From contig CAZXOC010000008.1 of the NCBI GenBank assembly GCA_964642165.1, positions 1 through 56,169 of the forward strand: DNA of 56,169 bases. Direction: 5' to 3'. Below are positions 18,243 to 29,620 of the stretch, in pieces. Within the stretch, counting starts at the first letter, position 1. Each line of letters begins with the position of its first letter. Source of the DNA: CAYRVX01 sp964642165 (GTDB lineage Bacteria; Planctomycetota; Phycisphaerae; SM23-33). A model generated the notes under the pieces. The model was not told the DNA's origin. It did not search any database and saw only the letters and a program-made list of their open reading frames with translations. Made by a program: the position numbers and the translations under genes.

Positions 18243-18248
18243 TATAAT
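18243..18248 (+). promoter_or_regulatory. Perfect -10 box (TATAAT) ahead of selA
   Basis: TATAAT occurs 30 bases before the selA start in otherwise very GC-rich sequence, in the 71-base space after the activator gene. No good -35 box is present at 17 or 18 bases upstream (TGTCCG, CTGTCC). It is a likely start point for the selA-selB-selD transcript. Confidence 0.5.
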
Positions 18249-18277
18249 CCGGAATCCATTGTGCCCAGGAGTTGGCC

Positions 18278-19690
18278 ATGACCACCACGACCAAGCAGGA
18301 GCTGCTCCGCAAGCTGCCTTCCGTCTCGGCGCTGCTGGACACCGAGGCGGCCGCGGAGTGGCTTGCCGAGCACCCGCGCCCCTTGGTGACCGAGTGCATC
18401 CGGGACGCCGTCGAAGACGTCCGCCGGCAGATCCTCGCCGACACGTCCGGGCGATGCGCGCCCGTGCACGCGGGCGAGGAATACCTGCTGGACCTGGCCC
18501 GGCAGGGGCTGCTGGAGCGCACGCGGCCGCACATCCGCGCCGCCATCAACGCCACGGGCATCATCCTGCACACCGCCCTCGGCCGGGCGGTCTGGCCGGA
18601 GTGCGTCGTGGACTCCATGGTCGAGGGCCTGAAGGGCTACGTCACGCTGGCGACCGACCGCAAGACCGGCAAGCGCTCCGAGCGCCACGTCCGCGTCGAG
18701 TACATCCTGAAGGAGCTGACCGGCGCCGAGGCGGCCACCGTCGTCAACAACAACGCCGGCGCGACGCTGATCGTCCTGGCCGCCCTGGCGGCGGGCAGGG
18801 AAGTCGTCGTCTCCCGCGGGCAGCTCATCGAGATCGGCGGGGCGTTCCGCCTGCCGGACGTGATGGCCCAAAGTGGCGTGAGGATGGTCGAGGTCGGCAC
18901 GACCAACCGCACGCACCTGCGCGACTACGAGCGGGCGATCACGGATCAGACGGCCGCCATCTTCCGGGCGCACCCCAGCAACTACCGCATCCTGGGCTTC
19001 ACGAAGCAGCCGGAGCTGGCCGAGCTGGTGGAGTTGGCGCACGCGCGCGGGCTGGTGCTGATCGACGACCTGGGCGCCGGGGCGCTGGTGGGCCTGGAGC
19101 GGTTCGGCCTGCCGCACGAGCCGACGATGCAGGAGTCGATCGCCGCCGGGGCGGACGCGGTGATCTCCAGCGCGGACAAGCTCATCGGCGCCAGCCAGGG
19201 CGGCGTGATCGTCGGCAGGCTCGAGCCCGTCGAGCGAATCCGGAAGCACCCGCTGGCGAGGGCCCTGCGCGTGGACAAGACGTGCCTGATGGCCCTGGAG
19301 CGGACGCTGCACCTGTTCCGCGACCCGGACCGGCTGGTGCGGGACCATCCGACGTACCGCATGCTCGCGGCGCCCCTCGAGGCGCTGCGGCAGCGCGCCG
19401 AGGCCCTGGCCGAGGCCGTCGCCGCCGCGGCGCCGCAGGCCGAAGCGAACGTCGCCGAGGGCGTCGGGTTCCTCGGCAGCGGGTCGCTGCCGATGGAGGA
19501 GCTGCCGACGGTCCTCGTGACGGTCACCGTGCCGGGGATGACGGCCCAGGAGCTGGCCGAACGCCTTCGCATGGACGAGGCGTGCGTCTTCTCGCGCATC
19601 GAGAACGATCAGGTCGTCCTGGACGTCCGAACGATGACCGACGCGCAGGTGCCCCTGGTGGCCGCGGCCGTCGGAAGGGCGACGCCATGA
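18278..19690 (+). CDS. selA: L-seryl-tRNA(Sec) selenium transferase
   Basis: SelA is a PLP enzyme that converts seryl-tRNA(Sec) to selenocysteinyl-tRNA(Sec) using selenophosphate, in the cytoplasm. The 470-residue product has the expected length. It contains the N-terminal helical tRNA-binding region with AAINATGIILHTALGRA and the GAEAATVVNNNAGATL segment. The PLP-binding Lys301 lies in VISSADKLIGASQGG, equivalent to Lys295 of the Escherichia coli enzyme. The ATG at 18278 is preferred because AGGAG ends 6 bases upstream; a TTG at 18272 would directly abut that site. The stop overlaps the selB start by 4 bases (ATGA), so both are translated together. A TATAAT box lies 30 bases upstream. Confidence 0.97.
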   Translation: MTTTTKQELLRKLPSVSALLDTEAAAEWLAEHPRPLVTECIRDAVEDVRRQILADTSGRCAPVHAGEEYLLDLARQGLLERTRPHIRAAINATGIILHTALGRAVWPECVVDSMVEGLKGYVTLATDRKTGKRSERHVRVEYILKELTGAEAATVVNNNAGATLIVLAALAAGREVVVSRGQLIEIGGAFRLPDVMAQSGVRMVEVGTTNRTHLRDYERAITDQTAAIFRAHPSNYRILGFTKQPELAELVELAHARGLVLIDDLGAGALVGLERFGLPHEPTMQESIAAGADAVISSADKLIGASQGGVIVGRLEPVERIRKHPLARALRVDKTCLMALERTLHLFRDPDRLVRDHPTYRMLAAPLEALRQRAEALAEAVAAAAPQAEANVAEGVGFLGSGSLPMEELPTVLVTVTVPGMTAQELAERLRMDEACVFSRIENDQVVLDVRTMTDAQVPLVAAAVGRATP

Positions 19691-21651
19691 CGACCCGCCG
19701 CAAGAACGTCATGCTCGGCACGGCCGGGCACGTCGATCACGGCAAGACCGCCCTGGTCAAGCTGCTGACCGGCTGCGACACGGACCGCCTGGCCGTCGAG
19801 AAGCAGCGCGGGCTGACCATCGAGCTGGGCTTCGCGCCGTGCCGGATGGCCGACGAGCGGATCGTCGGCATCATCGACGTGCCGGGGCACGTGGACTTCA
19901 TCCGGAACATGACCGCCGGGGCGCACGGCATCGACGTGGTGGTCCTGGTCGTGGCGGCGGACGACGGCATCATGCCGCAGACACGCGAGCACCTGGACAT
20001 CCTGACGCTGATGGGCGTGCGGAACGGGCTGGTGGCGGTGACGAAGATCGACCTGGTGGACCCGGAGCTGCGTGGGCTGGTCGTGGAGGAGATCGGCGAG
20101 TTCGTGCAGGGCACGTTCCTGGAAGGCGCGGCGGTCTGCCCGATCTCGAACGTCACGGGGGCGGGTTTCGACGGCTTCTTCGCGGCCCTGAACGCCGCGG
20201 TGGACGCCTGCGAGGCGCGGGAGCAGATCGGCACGTTCCGGCTGTGGATCGAGCGGCGCTTCCAGATCCGCGGCTTCGGGACCGTCGTCTCCGGCATCCC
20301 CAGCAGCGGGGAGGTGCACGTCGGCGACCGCCTGCGCCTGCTGCCGGACGGCGCGACCGGGCGCGTGCGCGGCATGGAGGTCTACGGCGAGGACGCCGAG
20401 ATCGGGCGGGCCGGCGAGTGCGTCGCCGTGAACGTGGCCGACATCGACGCCGCCCTGCTGGGTCGCGGCAAGGTGCTCTGCGAGCCGGATGCCTGCGAGC
20501 CGGTCACCATGGTCGAGGCGGAGCTGTGCCTGCTGGACAGCGTGCCGCAGTCGCTGAGGGACTACGTCGAGGTGCACGTGCACATCGGGACGGCCGAGGC
20601 GATGGCCAACGTGGCCCTGCTGGAGGGCCAGGAGCTTATCCCCGGCCAGTCACAGCTCGTGCAGCTCCGGCTTCGCGAGCCGCTCGGGATCGCGGCGGGC
20701 GAACGGTTCGCGGTCCGCGGGAGCGTGGCGGGGCTTGCCGGCGGACGCGTCACGACCATCGGCGGCGGGCGCATCCTCGGCACCAGCAACGTCCGCCTGC
20801 GCCGCCGGCGGCCCTGGACGCTCCAGATGCTCGCCGAGCGGCGCGGCGCCCTCGACTCGCCCAAGGCGTGGTCGGCCCTGTGCCTGAAGGAGGCGGGGCG
20901 GCCGCTGTCGGCGTCCGAGCTGGCGCGGCGCGCCCAGGTGCCGACGCCCAAGCTCGCGCCCATCCTGGAGGAGCTGAAGGCCGACGGCGCCGTTCTCGAG
21001 CTGGGGACGGGCGCGCTCCTGCACGGCGACGTACTGATGCGCACGCAGGAGGCGATGGTGGCCGCCGTCATCGAGTTCCACGACGCCAATCCGATGCGCC
21101 TGGGCATCGAGCAGGCGCAGCTCGCCTCGCAGGTGGGCGCGCAGGAGCCCCTGGTCGAGAAGGCCGTCGAAGGCCTGCTGGCCGCCGGAAAGCTGGAGCG
21201 CCACGGCGAGGTGCTGGGCGTGCCCGGGCGCGGGGCGAGCATGTCACCGGAGGACCGGGGGCTCTTCGAGCGGATCGAGGCGGCCCTGGCCGAGGCGCGC
21301 CTCGAGCCGCCGCTGCCGGAGAGCCTCGCCGGGCGCCTCGCCGAGCCCATGGAGCGGATCGAGAAGATGCTCCGCCTGTTGGTAGACGCCGGCACGGTCA
21401 TCCGGCTGGATCGGAAGGTGGCCATGCACCGCGACGCCGTGGCGGCCGCCAGGCAGGTCCTGCTGGATTTGTTCGCCAAGGCGAACACCTTCGAGACGGT
21501 CCAGTTCCGAGACGCCCTCGGCGTCAGCCGCAAGTACGCCGTCCCGCTGCTGGACTACTTCGACACGGTCAAGCTCACCGTTCGCAGCGGCAACCGCCGC
21601 CGCCCGGGCGCCGAGGCGAGACGGCTTCTCGGGGAACGCTCCGGCACGTGA
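19687..21651 (+). CDS. selB: Selenocysteine-specific elongation factor
   Basis: SelB is the GTPase that delivers Sec-tRNA(Sec) to ribosomes stalled at UGA next to a SECIS hairpin. The 654-residue protein begins with the G1 loop GHVDHGKT (residues 14-21), then G3 DVPGH and G4 TKID, with EF-Tu-like domains 2 and 3 (RFQIRGFGTVVSG). About 250 C-terminal residues form the winged-helix array that binds SECIS RNA, for example in LDLFAKANTF-like and FRDALGVSRKYAVPLLDYFD segments; the latter is typical of the last winged helix. The full C-terminal region shows that this genome uses mRNA-adjacent bacterial SECIS elements, as proposed for three genes in this window. Confidence 0.97.
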   Translation: MTTRRKNVMLGTAGHVDHGKTALVKLLTGCDTDRLAVEKQRGLTIELGFAPCRMADERIVGIIDVPGHVDFIRNMTAGAHGIDVVVLVVAADDGIMPQTREHLDILTLMGVRNGLVAVTKIDLVDPELRGLVVEEIGEFVQGTFLEGAAVCPISNVTGAGFDGFFAALNAAVDACEAREQIGTFRLWIERRFQIRGFGTVVSGIPSSGEVHVGDRLRLLPDGATGRVRGMEVYGEDAEIGRAGECVAVNVADIDAALLGRGKVLCEPDACEPVTMVEAELCLLDSVPQSLRDYVEVHVHIGTAEAMANVALLEGQELIPGQSQLVQLRLREPLGIAAGERFAVRGSVAGLAGGRVTTIGGGRILGTSNVRLRRRRPWTLQMLAERRGALDSPKAWSALCLKEAGRPLSASELARRAQVPTPKLAPILEELKADGAVLELGTGALLHGDVLMRTQEAMVAAVIEFHDANPMRLGIEQAQLASQVGAQEPLVEKAVEGLLAAGKLERHGEVLGVPGRGASMSPEDRGLFERIEAALAEARLEPPLPESLAGRLAEPMERIEKMLRLLVDAGTVIRLDRKVAMHRDAVAAARQVLLDLFAKANTFETVQFRDALGVSRKYAVPLLDYFDTVKLTVRSGNRRRPGAEARRLLGERSGT

Positions 21652-21680
21652 GGGCGTCCGACGCAGTGAAAGGACGGAGT

Positions 21681-23309
21681 ATGCCCGAAGTCGACCTGGC
21701 CAAGCGCCGGCGGATCATGCAGCGGTCCATCAAGCTGGGGCACTGCATCTGCGACCCGCGGCGGCCCTGCCCGTGTGACGTGTTCAAAGAGGACGGCATC
21801 TGCATGTGTGCCGGCGAAAGGCCCCACCCGCAGCCGGGCGAGACCGTTCGGCTCACCGATCTGGTTCACAACGCCGGCTGCGCGTCGAAGATCGCCCCCG
21901 GCGACCTGGAGACGGTGCTGAACCGGCTGCCGGCGGTGACGGACCCGGGCGTGCTGAGCGGCATGCCCGCCGGCGACGACGCGGGGATCTACCGCCTGTC
22001 CGACGGCACGTGCCTCGTCCAGACCGTCGACGTGATGACCCCGTGCGTGGACGACGCCTACACGTTCGGGCGGATCTGCGCGGCCAACTGCCTCTCCGAC
22101 GTCTACGCCATGGGGGGCGTGCCGAGGACGGCCCTCAGCATCCTGGGCTTTCCCTCCGAGCGGCTCGACGGCTCGATCATGTACCAGATGATGAAGGGCG
22201 CGATGGCCGTCTTCGCCGAGGCCGACGTCGCGCTCATCGGCGGGCACAGCATCAAGGACGAGGAGATCAAGCTGGGCTTCTCCATCACGGGGACGATTCC
22301 GCCGGACAAGGCCGTCTCCCACGAGACCGCGCGGGTCGGCGACCGGCTGGTGCTGACCAAGGCGCTGGGGGCGGGGGTGCTGAACTTCTGCCGGCAGATC
22401 GGGCGCCCCGGGGGCGACGGGCAGGCCGTCGCCGAGTCCATGGCCACGCTGAACCGCGCCGCGGCCGAGGCCATGAACGAGGTGGGCGTCTCCGCCTGCA
22501 CCGACGTGACGGGCTTCGGGCTCTTCGGGCACCTCATCAGCATGTGCCGGCACTCGGGCGTGACGGCCCAGGTCTACGCCGATCGCCTGCCGGCCTTCGC
22601 CGGGGTGCTGAAGGCGCTGGCCGACGGCGTCGTGCCCGGGGCCGTCGAACGCAACCGCGAGTACGTCGGCGAGGACATCAGCGCCGCCCAGGACGTCGAC
22701 GAGGCCCGCGTGCACCTGGGCTTCGACGCCCAGACCTCCGGCGGGCTGCTGATGGCCGTGCCGGCAGCGAGATACCAGCCGTTGCTCGACGCGCTGGCGA
22801 AGCGCGGCGTGCCGGCCGCCACCGTCGGCGAGATCGTCGCCGAATCGGGCGGGAAGATCGCCGTGACGCTCGCCGGGCAGGACGCCTCCGCCGCGCCCGT
22901 CCAGGAGACCGACGACATGCCCAACGGACACGATCCCTTCGAGCGAGACGGCCGCTCAGAGCCGTGCTGCGCCCCGGCCTCCGACGAGGCCCCCCCAGCC
23001 GGCGTCGCCGAGGGCGAATCCACGGCCGCCGGGTCGCTCCAGGCCTGGGGCGCGCTCATGCGGTCGGCCGGGCAGGCCGGGCTGCTCGACGAGAAGACCA
23101 AGGAGCTGATCAACTTCGCCCTGGTGGTGATGGCGCGGTGCGATCCGTGCTTCGCGGCGCACTACGGCAAGGCGCTGAAGATGGGCATCACGCCCGACGA
23201 GCTGGCCGAGGCCGCCTGGTGCGCCGTCGCCATGGGCGGCGCGCCCGTCAAGCTCTTCTACGACGACATGCTGGACCAGGCCGCCAAGGAGGGGCGAAGC
23301 TGCTGCTGA
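21681..23309 (+). CDS. selD: Selenophosphate synthetase with Cys-rich N-terminus and fused AhpD-like domain
   Basis: SelD makes selenophosphate from selenide and ATP. The 542-residue product is about 200 longer than usual SelD. Residues 1-50 contain three CxC pairs (Cys22/24, 30/32, 41/43) ending in CMCAGERP. The SelD core follows: catalytic Cys67 in HNAGCASKIAPGDLETVL (the second family cysteine is Ser), GDDAG for ATP/metal, and DVTGFGLFGHL. After about residue 420 comes a linker with EPCC, then a carboxymuconolactone-decarboxylase/AhpD-like domain with the CxxCxxxH redox motif (CDPCFAAH, Cys487/Cys490/His494), ending in Ser-Cys-Cys. The frame is continuous with no stop between parts. The added thiol domains suggest selenide capture or reduction coupled to synthesis; this is inference. 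The start ATG is 30 bases after selB. Confidence 0.93.
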   Translation: MPEVDLAKRRRIMQRSIKLGHCICDPRRPCPCDVFKEDGICMCAGERPHPQPGETVRLTDLVHNAGCASKIAPGDLETVLNRLPAVTDPGVLSGMPAGDDAGIYRLSDGTCLVQTVDVMTPCVDDAYTFGRICAANCLSDVYAMGGVPRTALSILGFPSERLDGSIMYQMMKGAMAVFAEADVALIGGHSIKDEEIKLGFSITGTIPPDKAVSHETARVGDRLVLTKALGAGVLNFCRQIGRPGGDGQAVAESMATLNRAAAEAMNEVGVSACTDVTGFGLFGHLISMCRHSGVTAQVYADRLPAFAGVLKALADGVVPGAVERNREYVGEDISAAQDVDEARVHLGFDAQTSGGLLMAVPAARYQPLLDALAKRGVPAATVGEIVAESGGKIAVTLAGQDASAAPVQETDDMPNGHDPFERDGRSEPCCAPASDEAPPAGVAEGESTAAGSLQAWGALMRSAGQAGLLDEKTKELINFALVVMARCDPCFAAHYGKALKMGITPDELAEAAWCAVAMGGAPVKLFYDDMLDQAAKEGRSCC

Positions 23310-23334
23310 GGGGGTCGGTCTGTCGGCCTGTCGG

Positions 23335-24378
23335 CTACTCGCCGGCGGCCCGGGCCTTGTCGAACTGCTGCTTGATCCAGGCGTCGCGCTTGGCGCGGTA
23401 GGGCTTGTCGACGTCCACGTCGATGGCGAAGACGAGCTTGCTGGGGAGGGTCACCTTCTCGCTCTGGTAGACCGCCTTGTCGTTAGCGGCGGCGAAGGGC
23501 TTCAGGGCCTCGCGGAAGCGGCGGTCCTCGGCGATCGTCCAGGTCGAGCCCCGCTTGATGGCGTGCTTGTAGTGCTGGCCGAGGGCCTCCTCGGCGTTCT
23601 CGGCGGGAAGGCGGCTGGGCAGCCGGAGGCTCGGATACAGCGAGGGGTCCTTGAGGATCTCGCCCATGGCCATGGCGCAGACGGCCCGGCGGGCGCCGGA
23701 GACCGGGCTGCTGCCCCACTTGTCGTAGTAGAAGGAGGCGAAGTAGATGTGCAGCGCGTAGCGCCGAGCGGGCGGGGTGCTGTGGTAGAGGGTCGTAAGG
23801 TTCGACCGGAAGGACGAGTAGCGATTGAACCGCAGCTTGCCGCGCTCGTCCATGCGGGCAAGCGTCTGCATGGGAAAGCTCGCATAGATCCCCGCCAGCA
23901 TCAGGTTGGACCAGACGCCGACGCAGGTCATGTCGCCCTGGAGGTAGCCGTATTTGCCAGCGGCGGTGCTGTCCATATCCTCGGGCTTCCACGAGACGGT
24001 GATGTCCACGCCGATGCGCATGGGGGTCACCTTGATGCCGCCGTCGCCCTGCGGATCGTAGACCGTCCGGAGCGTCCTGCCCCAGAGCTTCTGGCGGATA
24101 CGCACCTTCTTCTGTCCCTTCTTGCAGAGGCCCCACCAGGCCGGCCGGCACTCGCCCAGGGCTTGACGCACGTACAGGACGTCGGCCTTCTGCTCCGCGC
24201 TGAGCTCGCCCATCCGCTTGGGGGCCTCGCGCAGGGCCTGGCTCAGGTCGTCGAACTTGCCGGTCATGTAGGCGTTGGCGATGCGTTCGTACAGGTGGTC
24301 GTCGGCGGCGCGGGCGGGCGCGGCCAGGGCGGCCGTCAGCAGGCACAGGCTCGCCGGAAGGCAGACAGGCGATTTCAT
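23335..24378 (-). CDS. Secreted protein of unknown function next to tRNA-Sec
   Basis: I do not recognise this 347-residue protein. It begins at the ATG at 24378 (AGGAAGAG upstream) with a clear signal peptide ending near ALAAPARA. The mature part is mixed helical with DDHLYERIANAYMTGKFDDL near the start, three cysteines in the first third (ECRPAWWGLCKKG and GDMTCVGVW), and a Lys/Arg-rich C-terminus. It converges with selD, whose stop is 25 bases away, and lies 190 bases downstream of tRNA-Sec on the same strand, so it may be co-transcribed with tRNA-Sec and the deiodinase-like gene. It ends in TAG and has no internal UGA. A link to selenium is suggested only by position. Confidence 0.8.
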   Translation of the reverse strand: MKSPVCLPASLCLLTAALAAPARAADDHLYERIANAYMTGKFDDLSQALREAPKRMGELSAEQKADVLYVRQALGECRPAWWGLCKKGQKKVRIRQKLWGRTLRTVYDPQGDGGIKVTPMRIGVDITVSWKPEDMDSTAAGKYGYLQGDMTCVGVWSNLMLAGIYASFPMQTLARMDERGKLRFNRYSSFRSNLTTLYHSTPPARRYALHIYFASFYYDKWGSSPVSGARRAVCAMAMGEILKDPSLYPSLRLPSRLPAENAEEALGQHYKHAIKRGSTWTIAEDRRFREALKPFAAANDKAVYQSEKVTLPSKLVFAIDVDVDKPYRAKRDAWIKQQFDKARAAGE

Positions 24379-24568
24379 GGGGCTCTTCCTGCTCGGGTTG
24401 CGGGGGCTTGTGGCTTTCTCACGGCTTCGCATCTCAGGGCGGTGGGGGGCGGAGTTCGTGTCGCTCGCGGGGGATCTCTTGGTACACCCGGCCGGCACCG
24501 GCGGGGCGGCCGGTCACCCGCGCCGGCATCCGCCTTCCTCGGGTGGCACGCAAGGCCCCGAGGGGGCA

Positions 24569-24662
24569 CGGAGGCGAATGGGAATCGAACCCACCCGGGA
24601 CTTTGTTAAGCCCCACACTGGTTTTGAAGACCAGGGGCGCCACCAGGCCGCCAGTCGCCTCC
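24569..24662 (-). tRNA. selC: tRNA-Sec (anticodon UCA)
   Basis: The 94-base gene folds as a selenocysteine tRNA. It has an 8-bp acceptor stem (GGAGGCGA with TCGCCTCC) and discriminator G, an anticodon stem CTGGT/ACCAG with loop CTTCAAA giving anticodon UCA (complement of 24625-24627), and a long variable arm with a 7-bp stem (GGGGCTT/AAGTCCC). The T-arm has loop TTCGATT. CCA is not encoded. The 8-bp acceptor stem, the long extra arm and UCA together exclude tRNA-Ser or a suppressor tRNA. It starts 37 bases after the deiodinase-like selenoprotein gene on the same strand. Confidence 0.97.
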
Positions 24663-24699
24663 ATCTGGCACCGATCATACAGCGCCACCGGCCGGCATT

Positions 24700-25560
24700 T
24701 CAACGGCCCTGCGGCTTCGGCGCGTCCTTCGGGGCGGGCGAGCTGGGCGCGGCCTTGCCGACGGTCGGCCCGGGCGGCTTCGTCTGCTTGGGGCTCCCGG
24801 CCTTGGGGGCGGCCTTGGGCCGATCGGGCGGGATCTTGACCTCGGCCCACTTCTCGGGGATGGCCCCGCCGCCGTCGGCGAGGAGCTTCCGGATGGCGGC
24901 CTCGGCCTCCTTCGGCCGGCACCCCCAGGGGGCGCCGCGGTTCCAGTAGGCGATCTTGCCGTCGCGGGCGACGACCGCCGTGCCGGCAGGGAAGCCGCCG
25001 TAGGTCTTCAGGAACGTCCCCTCCATGGTGTCCAGGACGATGGGGATGGTGAGCTTCAACCCCTTCATGCACTTGTCGGCCGCGATCACACGCTCCTGGA
25101 GCGTCTTGTGCTGGGTGATGGCCACCCGCCCGAACCGGGAGCGCCCGCCCGCGGACGACCCGCGGGAGGGATGCGCTTCGCGGATGTAGACCAGCAGGAA
25201 CTGCACCTTGCCCTTGTACGCCTTGTACAAGGCTTCCACCGCCGGGACCTGGCGGCGGAAGGGGGGTCAGGTGTAGCTCGAGGAGAAGATGCAGACCGGC
25301 GCCTTGCCCTTGAAGTCGGAGAGCTTGACTTTCTCCTTGCCGATCTGCCCGACCTGTTCGCCCTTCTCGTTGCGGGTGAACGTGAGGGGGGGCAGCTCGA
25401 AGTCCGGCGCAGGCTGGCCGGCCTGAAGTTGCGGGCCCCGCGGCCGGCGATCGCGCGCGGGGCGCTGCGCGGGCTGCGCCAGCGCCGCGCCGGCCCAGGC
25501 GGCCAGCGCTGCCAGAGCCAGAAACAGCCAAGGACGCCCTGTGTGTCTCGAGCCAGTCAT
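24700..25560 (-). CDS. Deiodinase-like thioredoxin-fold selenoprotein, in-frame UGA (Sec98)
   Basis: Read through the TGA at 25269-25267, this gene gives a 286-residue secreted protein: signal peptide (residues about 1-31), a linker, then a thioredoxin fold with GQPAPDFELPPLTF and FSSSYT-U-PPFRRQVP. The latter matches the iodothyronine deiodinase active site, where Sec is catalytic. Deiodinase-like downstream features are also present: VYIREAHPSRG, QHKTLQERVIAA and TYGGFPAGTAVVARDGK. A Pro/Lys-rich tail follows. I chose the ATG at 25560 because AGGAG lies 10 bases upstream and the signal peptide starts there. Without readthrough, each half is a broken thioredoxin fold. Bacterial relatives are unlikely to act on thyroid hormone; thiol or peroxide redox, or reductive dehalogenation, is possible. 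The stop is 37 bases from tRNA-Sec. Confidence 0.93.
25233..25261 (-). promoter_or_regulatory. SECIS element of the deiodinase-like selenoprotein
   Basis: Starting 6 bases after the UGA, 11 bases (CTTCCGCCGCC) pair with GGCGGTGGAAG, including one G-U pair, around a seven-base AGGTCCC loop. The loop begins 17 bases after the UGA. The loop start AGGUC is the same as in the Escherichia coli fdhF SECIS loop recognised by SelB, so this is a very good bacterial SECIS. Confidence 0.85.
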
Positions 25561-25771
25561 GCCGCCGGTCTCCTGTCCTCGTCGGGCGGTTACGTTCGGT
25601 TCGTGCCTGCTCGTTAGTCTAACACCGGCGGCGGGGGGCGCATTGCCTCTTGTGCGAGAATGGCGCGGAGGCGGGCCGGCCGGGAGAGGTCGAGCGCCGC
25701 TGGCGCACGTCGACGGGGGCGCGCAGAGCGGAGGTGTAGGGCGCCGGCTCGCGAGCGACGGGCAGAGCGGC

Positions 25772-26774
25772 TCAGACGGCCACGGCGGCGGCCTCGGCAT
25801 CCACGAAGCGAGTCCGGGTGTCGATGAACTGCTCCTCGATGTCGAGGAAGGCGGCGACGATCTCCGGGTCGAAGTGGCTGCCGGACTCCTCGACGATGAT
25901 GGACTTGGAGACCTCGTGCCCGAAGGCGCTCTTGTAGACGCGCCGGGTGGTCAGGGCATCGTAGACGTCGGCCAGCGCCACGATCCGCCCGCAGAGGGGG
26001 ATCCGGTCGCCGGCCAGTCCGTCGGGGTAGCCCGTGCCGTCGAATCGCTCGTGGTGGGTGGCGGCGATGTTCCTGGCCATGCGGAGGAAGGTGGCGTCGG
26101 GGAACTGCTCAAGGGCGGCGTCGAGGGAGTCGGCCCCGATCCGCGTGTGGGCCTTCATGATCTCGAACTCCCGGTCGCTGAGGCGGCCGGGCTTCAGCAG
26201 CACGCCGTCGGGGATGCCGATCTTCCCGATGTCGTGCAGTGGGCTGGTCAGGTAGATCGTGCCGGCGTAGCTTCCCTCGCGGGTGTAGCCGCTCTTGCCG
26301 CGGCGGGCGAGCTGCTCGACGAGGGCGTGGCAGTAGCTGCGCACGCGCTCCAGGTGCGCGCCGGTCTCGGGATCGCGCGACTCGGCCAGCTTGGCCATCG
26401 AGAACATGGCCAGGTCACGCGTCTCCAGCGCCAGGACGCGTTCTCCGGCGCGGACGCGCATGGCCAGCTCGCCGGGATGGAACGGCTTGGCCATGAAGTC
26501 GTCCGCCCCGGCGGACAGGCCCTCCACCGTCTCCTCCGGCGTGCTGTGACACGTCAGCAGGATGATGTACACGTAGCCCGGGAACTGCTCGGCGCGGATG
26601 GCGCGGCAGAGGTCCAGGCCGTTCATCTCCGGCATCTCCCAGTCGGTGATCACCAGCCGGCAGACGTTCCCGCGAAGCATCTCGAGGGCCTCGCGCCCGT
26701 TGTTGGCGCACTGGACCTCGTGGCCGGCCTGGGTGAGGAACTGGTCGACCGTTTCCTGCCAGGTCTCGTCGTCG

Positions 26775-26794
<20 letters not shown>
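25772..26794 (-). CDS. Response regulator with HD-GYP c-di-GMP phosphodiesterase domain
   Basis: The 340-residue cytoplasmic protein has an N-terminal receiver domain (FVDDDETW acidic pocket, phospho-acceptor Asp in LVITDWEMPEMNG, Lys in FMAKPF). A C-terminal HD-GYP domain follows with SPLHDIGKIGIPDGVLLKPG and HHERFDGTGYPDGL. HD-GYP domains hydrolyse cyclic di-GMP. Translation starts at 26794 (GGAGG 6 bases upstream). The gene overlaps the end of the histidine kinase by 20 bases, so the kinase is its likely phosphodonor. Downstream PilZ proteins at the pilus locus are plausible readers of the c-di-GMP level it sets. Confidence 0.93.
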
Positions 26795-29246
<2,452 letters not shown>

Positions 29247-29620
29247 CGTTCGCCCCTCTGGCTCATCCGCCTGCCGTATCCTCCGACGTCGTCCTGCCGG
29301 TTGGTGGCGGCCGTGACGGCGCCCCATGAGCCCCGCGACGCAGGGCGATCGGGTGTTCCCGTCCGGGCTGGCTCCCCATGCGACACGTGCCACGGCCTAT
29401 GACCGTATCGGCCCGGCGGGGGGCGCTCTTGAGTAGGGCGGGGGCCTTTTGGCCGGGGAGCGGACCATATCGTATGTTGCCTTGGAATCCGGGAACGTCG
29501 GGAAGAAAATCCCCCACCTTCCTAAAGTTGGGTGCTGGATTGACGATGGACATATTGCGCGGGGTTACACCGCCATGCCGTCGTTGAGCGCAGGAGCAGA
29601 CCCAAACGAGGAGCTTTGTG
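29247..29620. other. Divergent intergenic region between histidine kinase and pilin array
   Basis: About 374 bases without a gene. It must hold the kinase promoter (leftward) and the pilin promoter (rightward). I found no consensus sigma-54 or c-di-GMP riboswitch pattern; the closest sigma-54-like match (GATGGACATATTGCG near 29545) has the wrong GG-GC spacing. The pilin ribosome-binding site GAGGAG is at 29608-29613. Confidence 0.5.

Noticed and set aside
3553..25560. Reassignment of UGA as Gly or Trp across the genome
   Set aside because: Many genes here end normally with TGA (for example selA, gspE and the SelD fusion), and a genuine tRNA-Sec with selA and selB is present.
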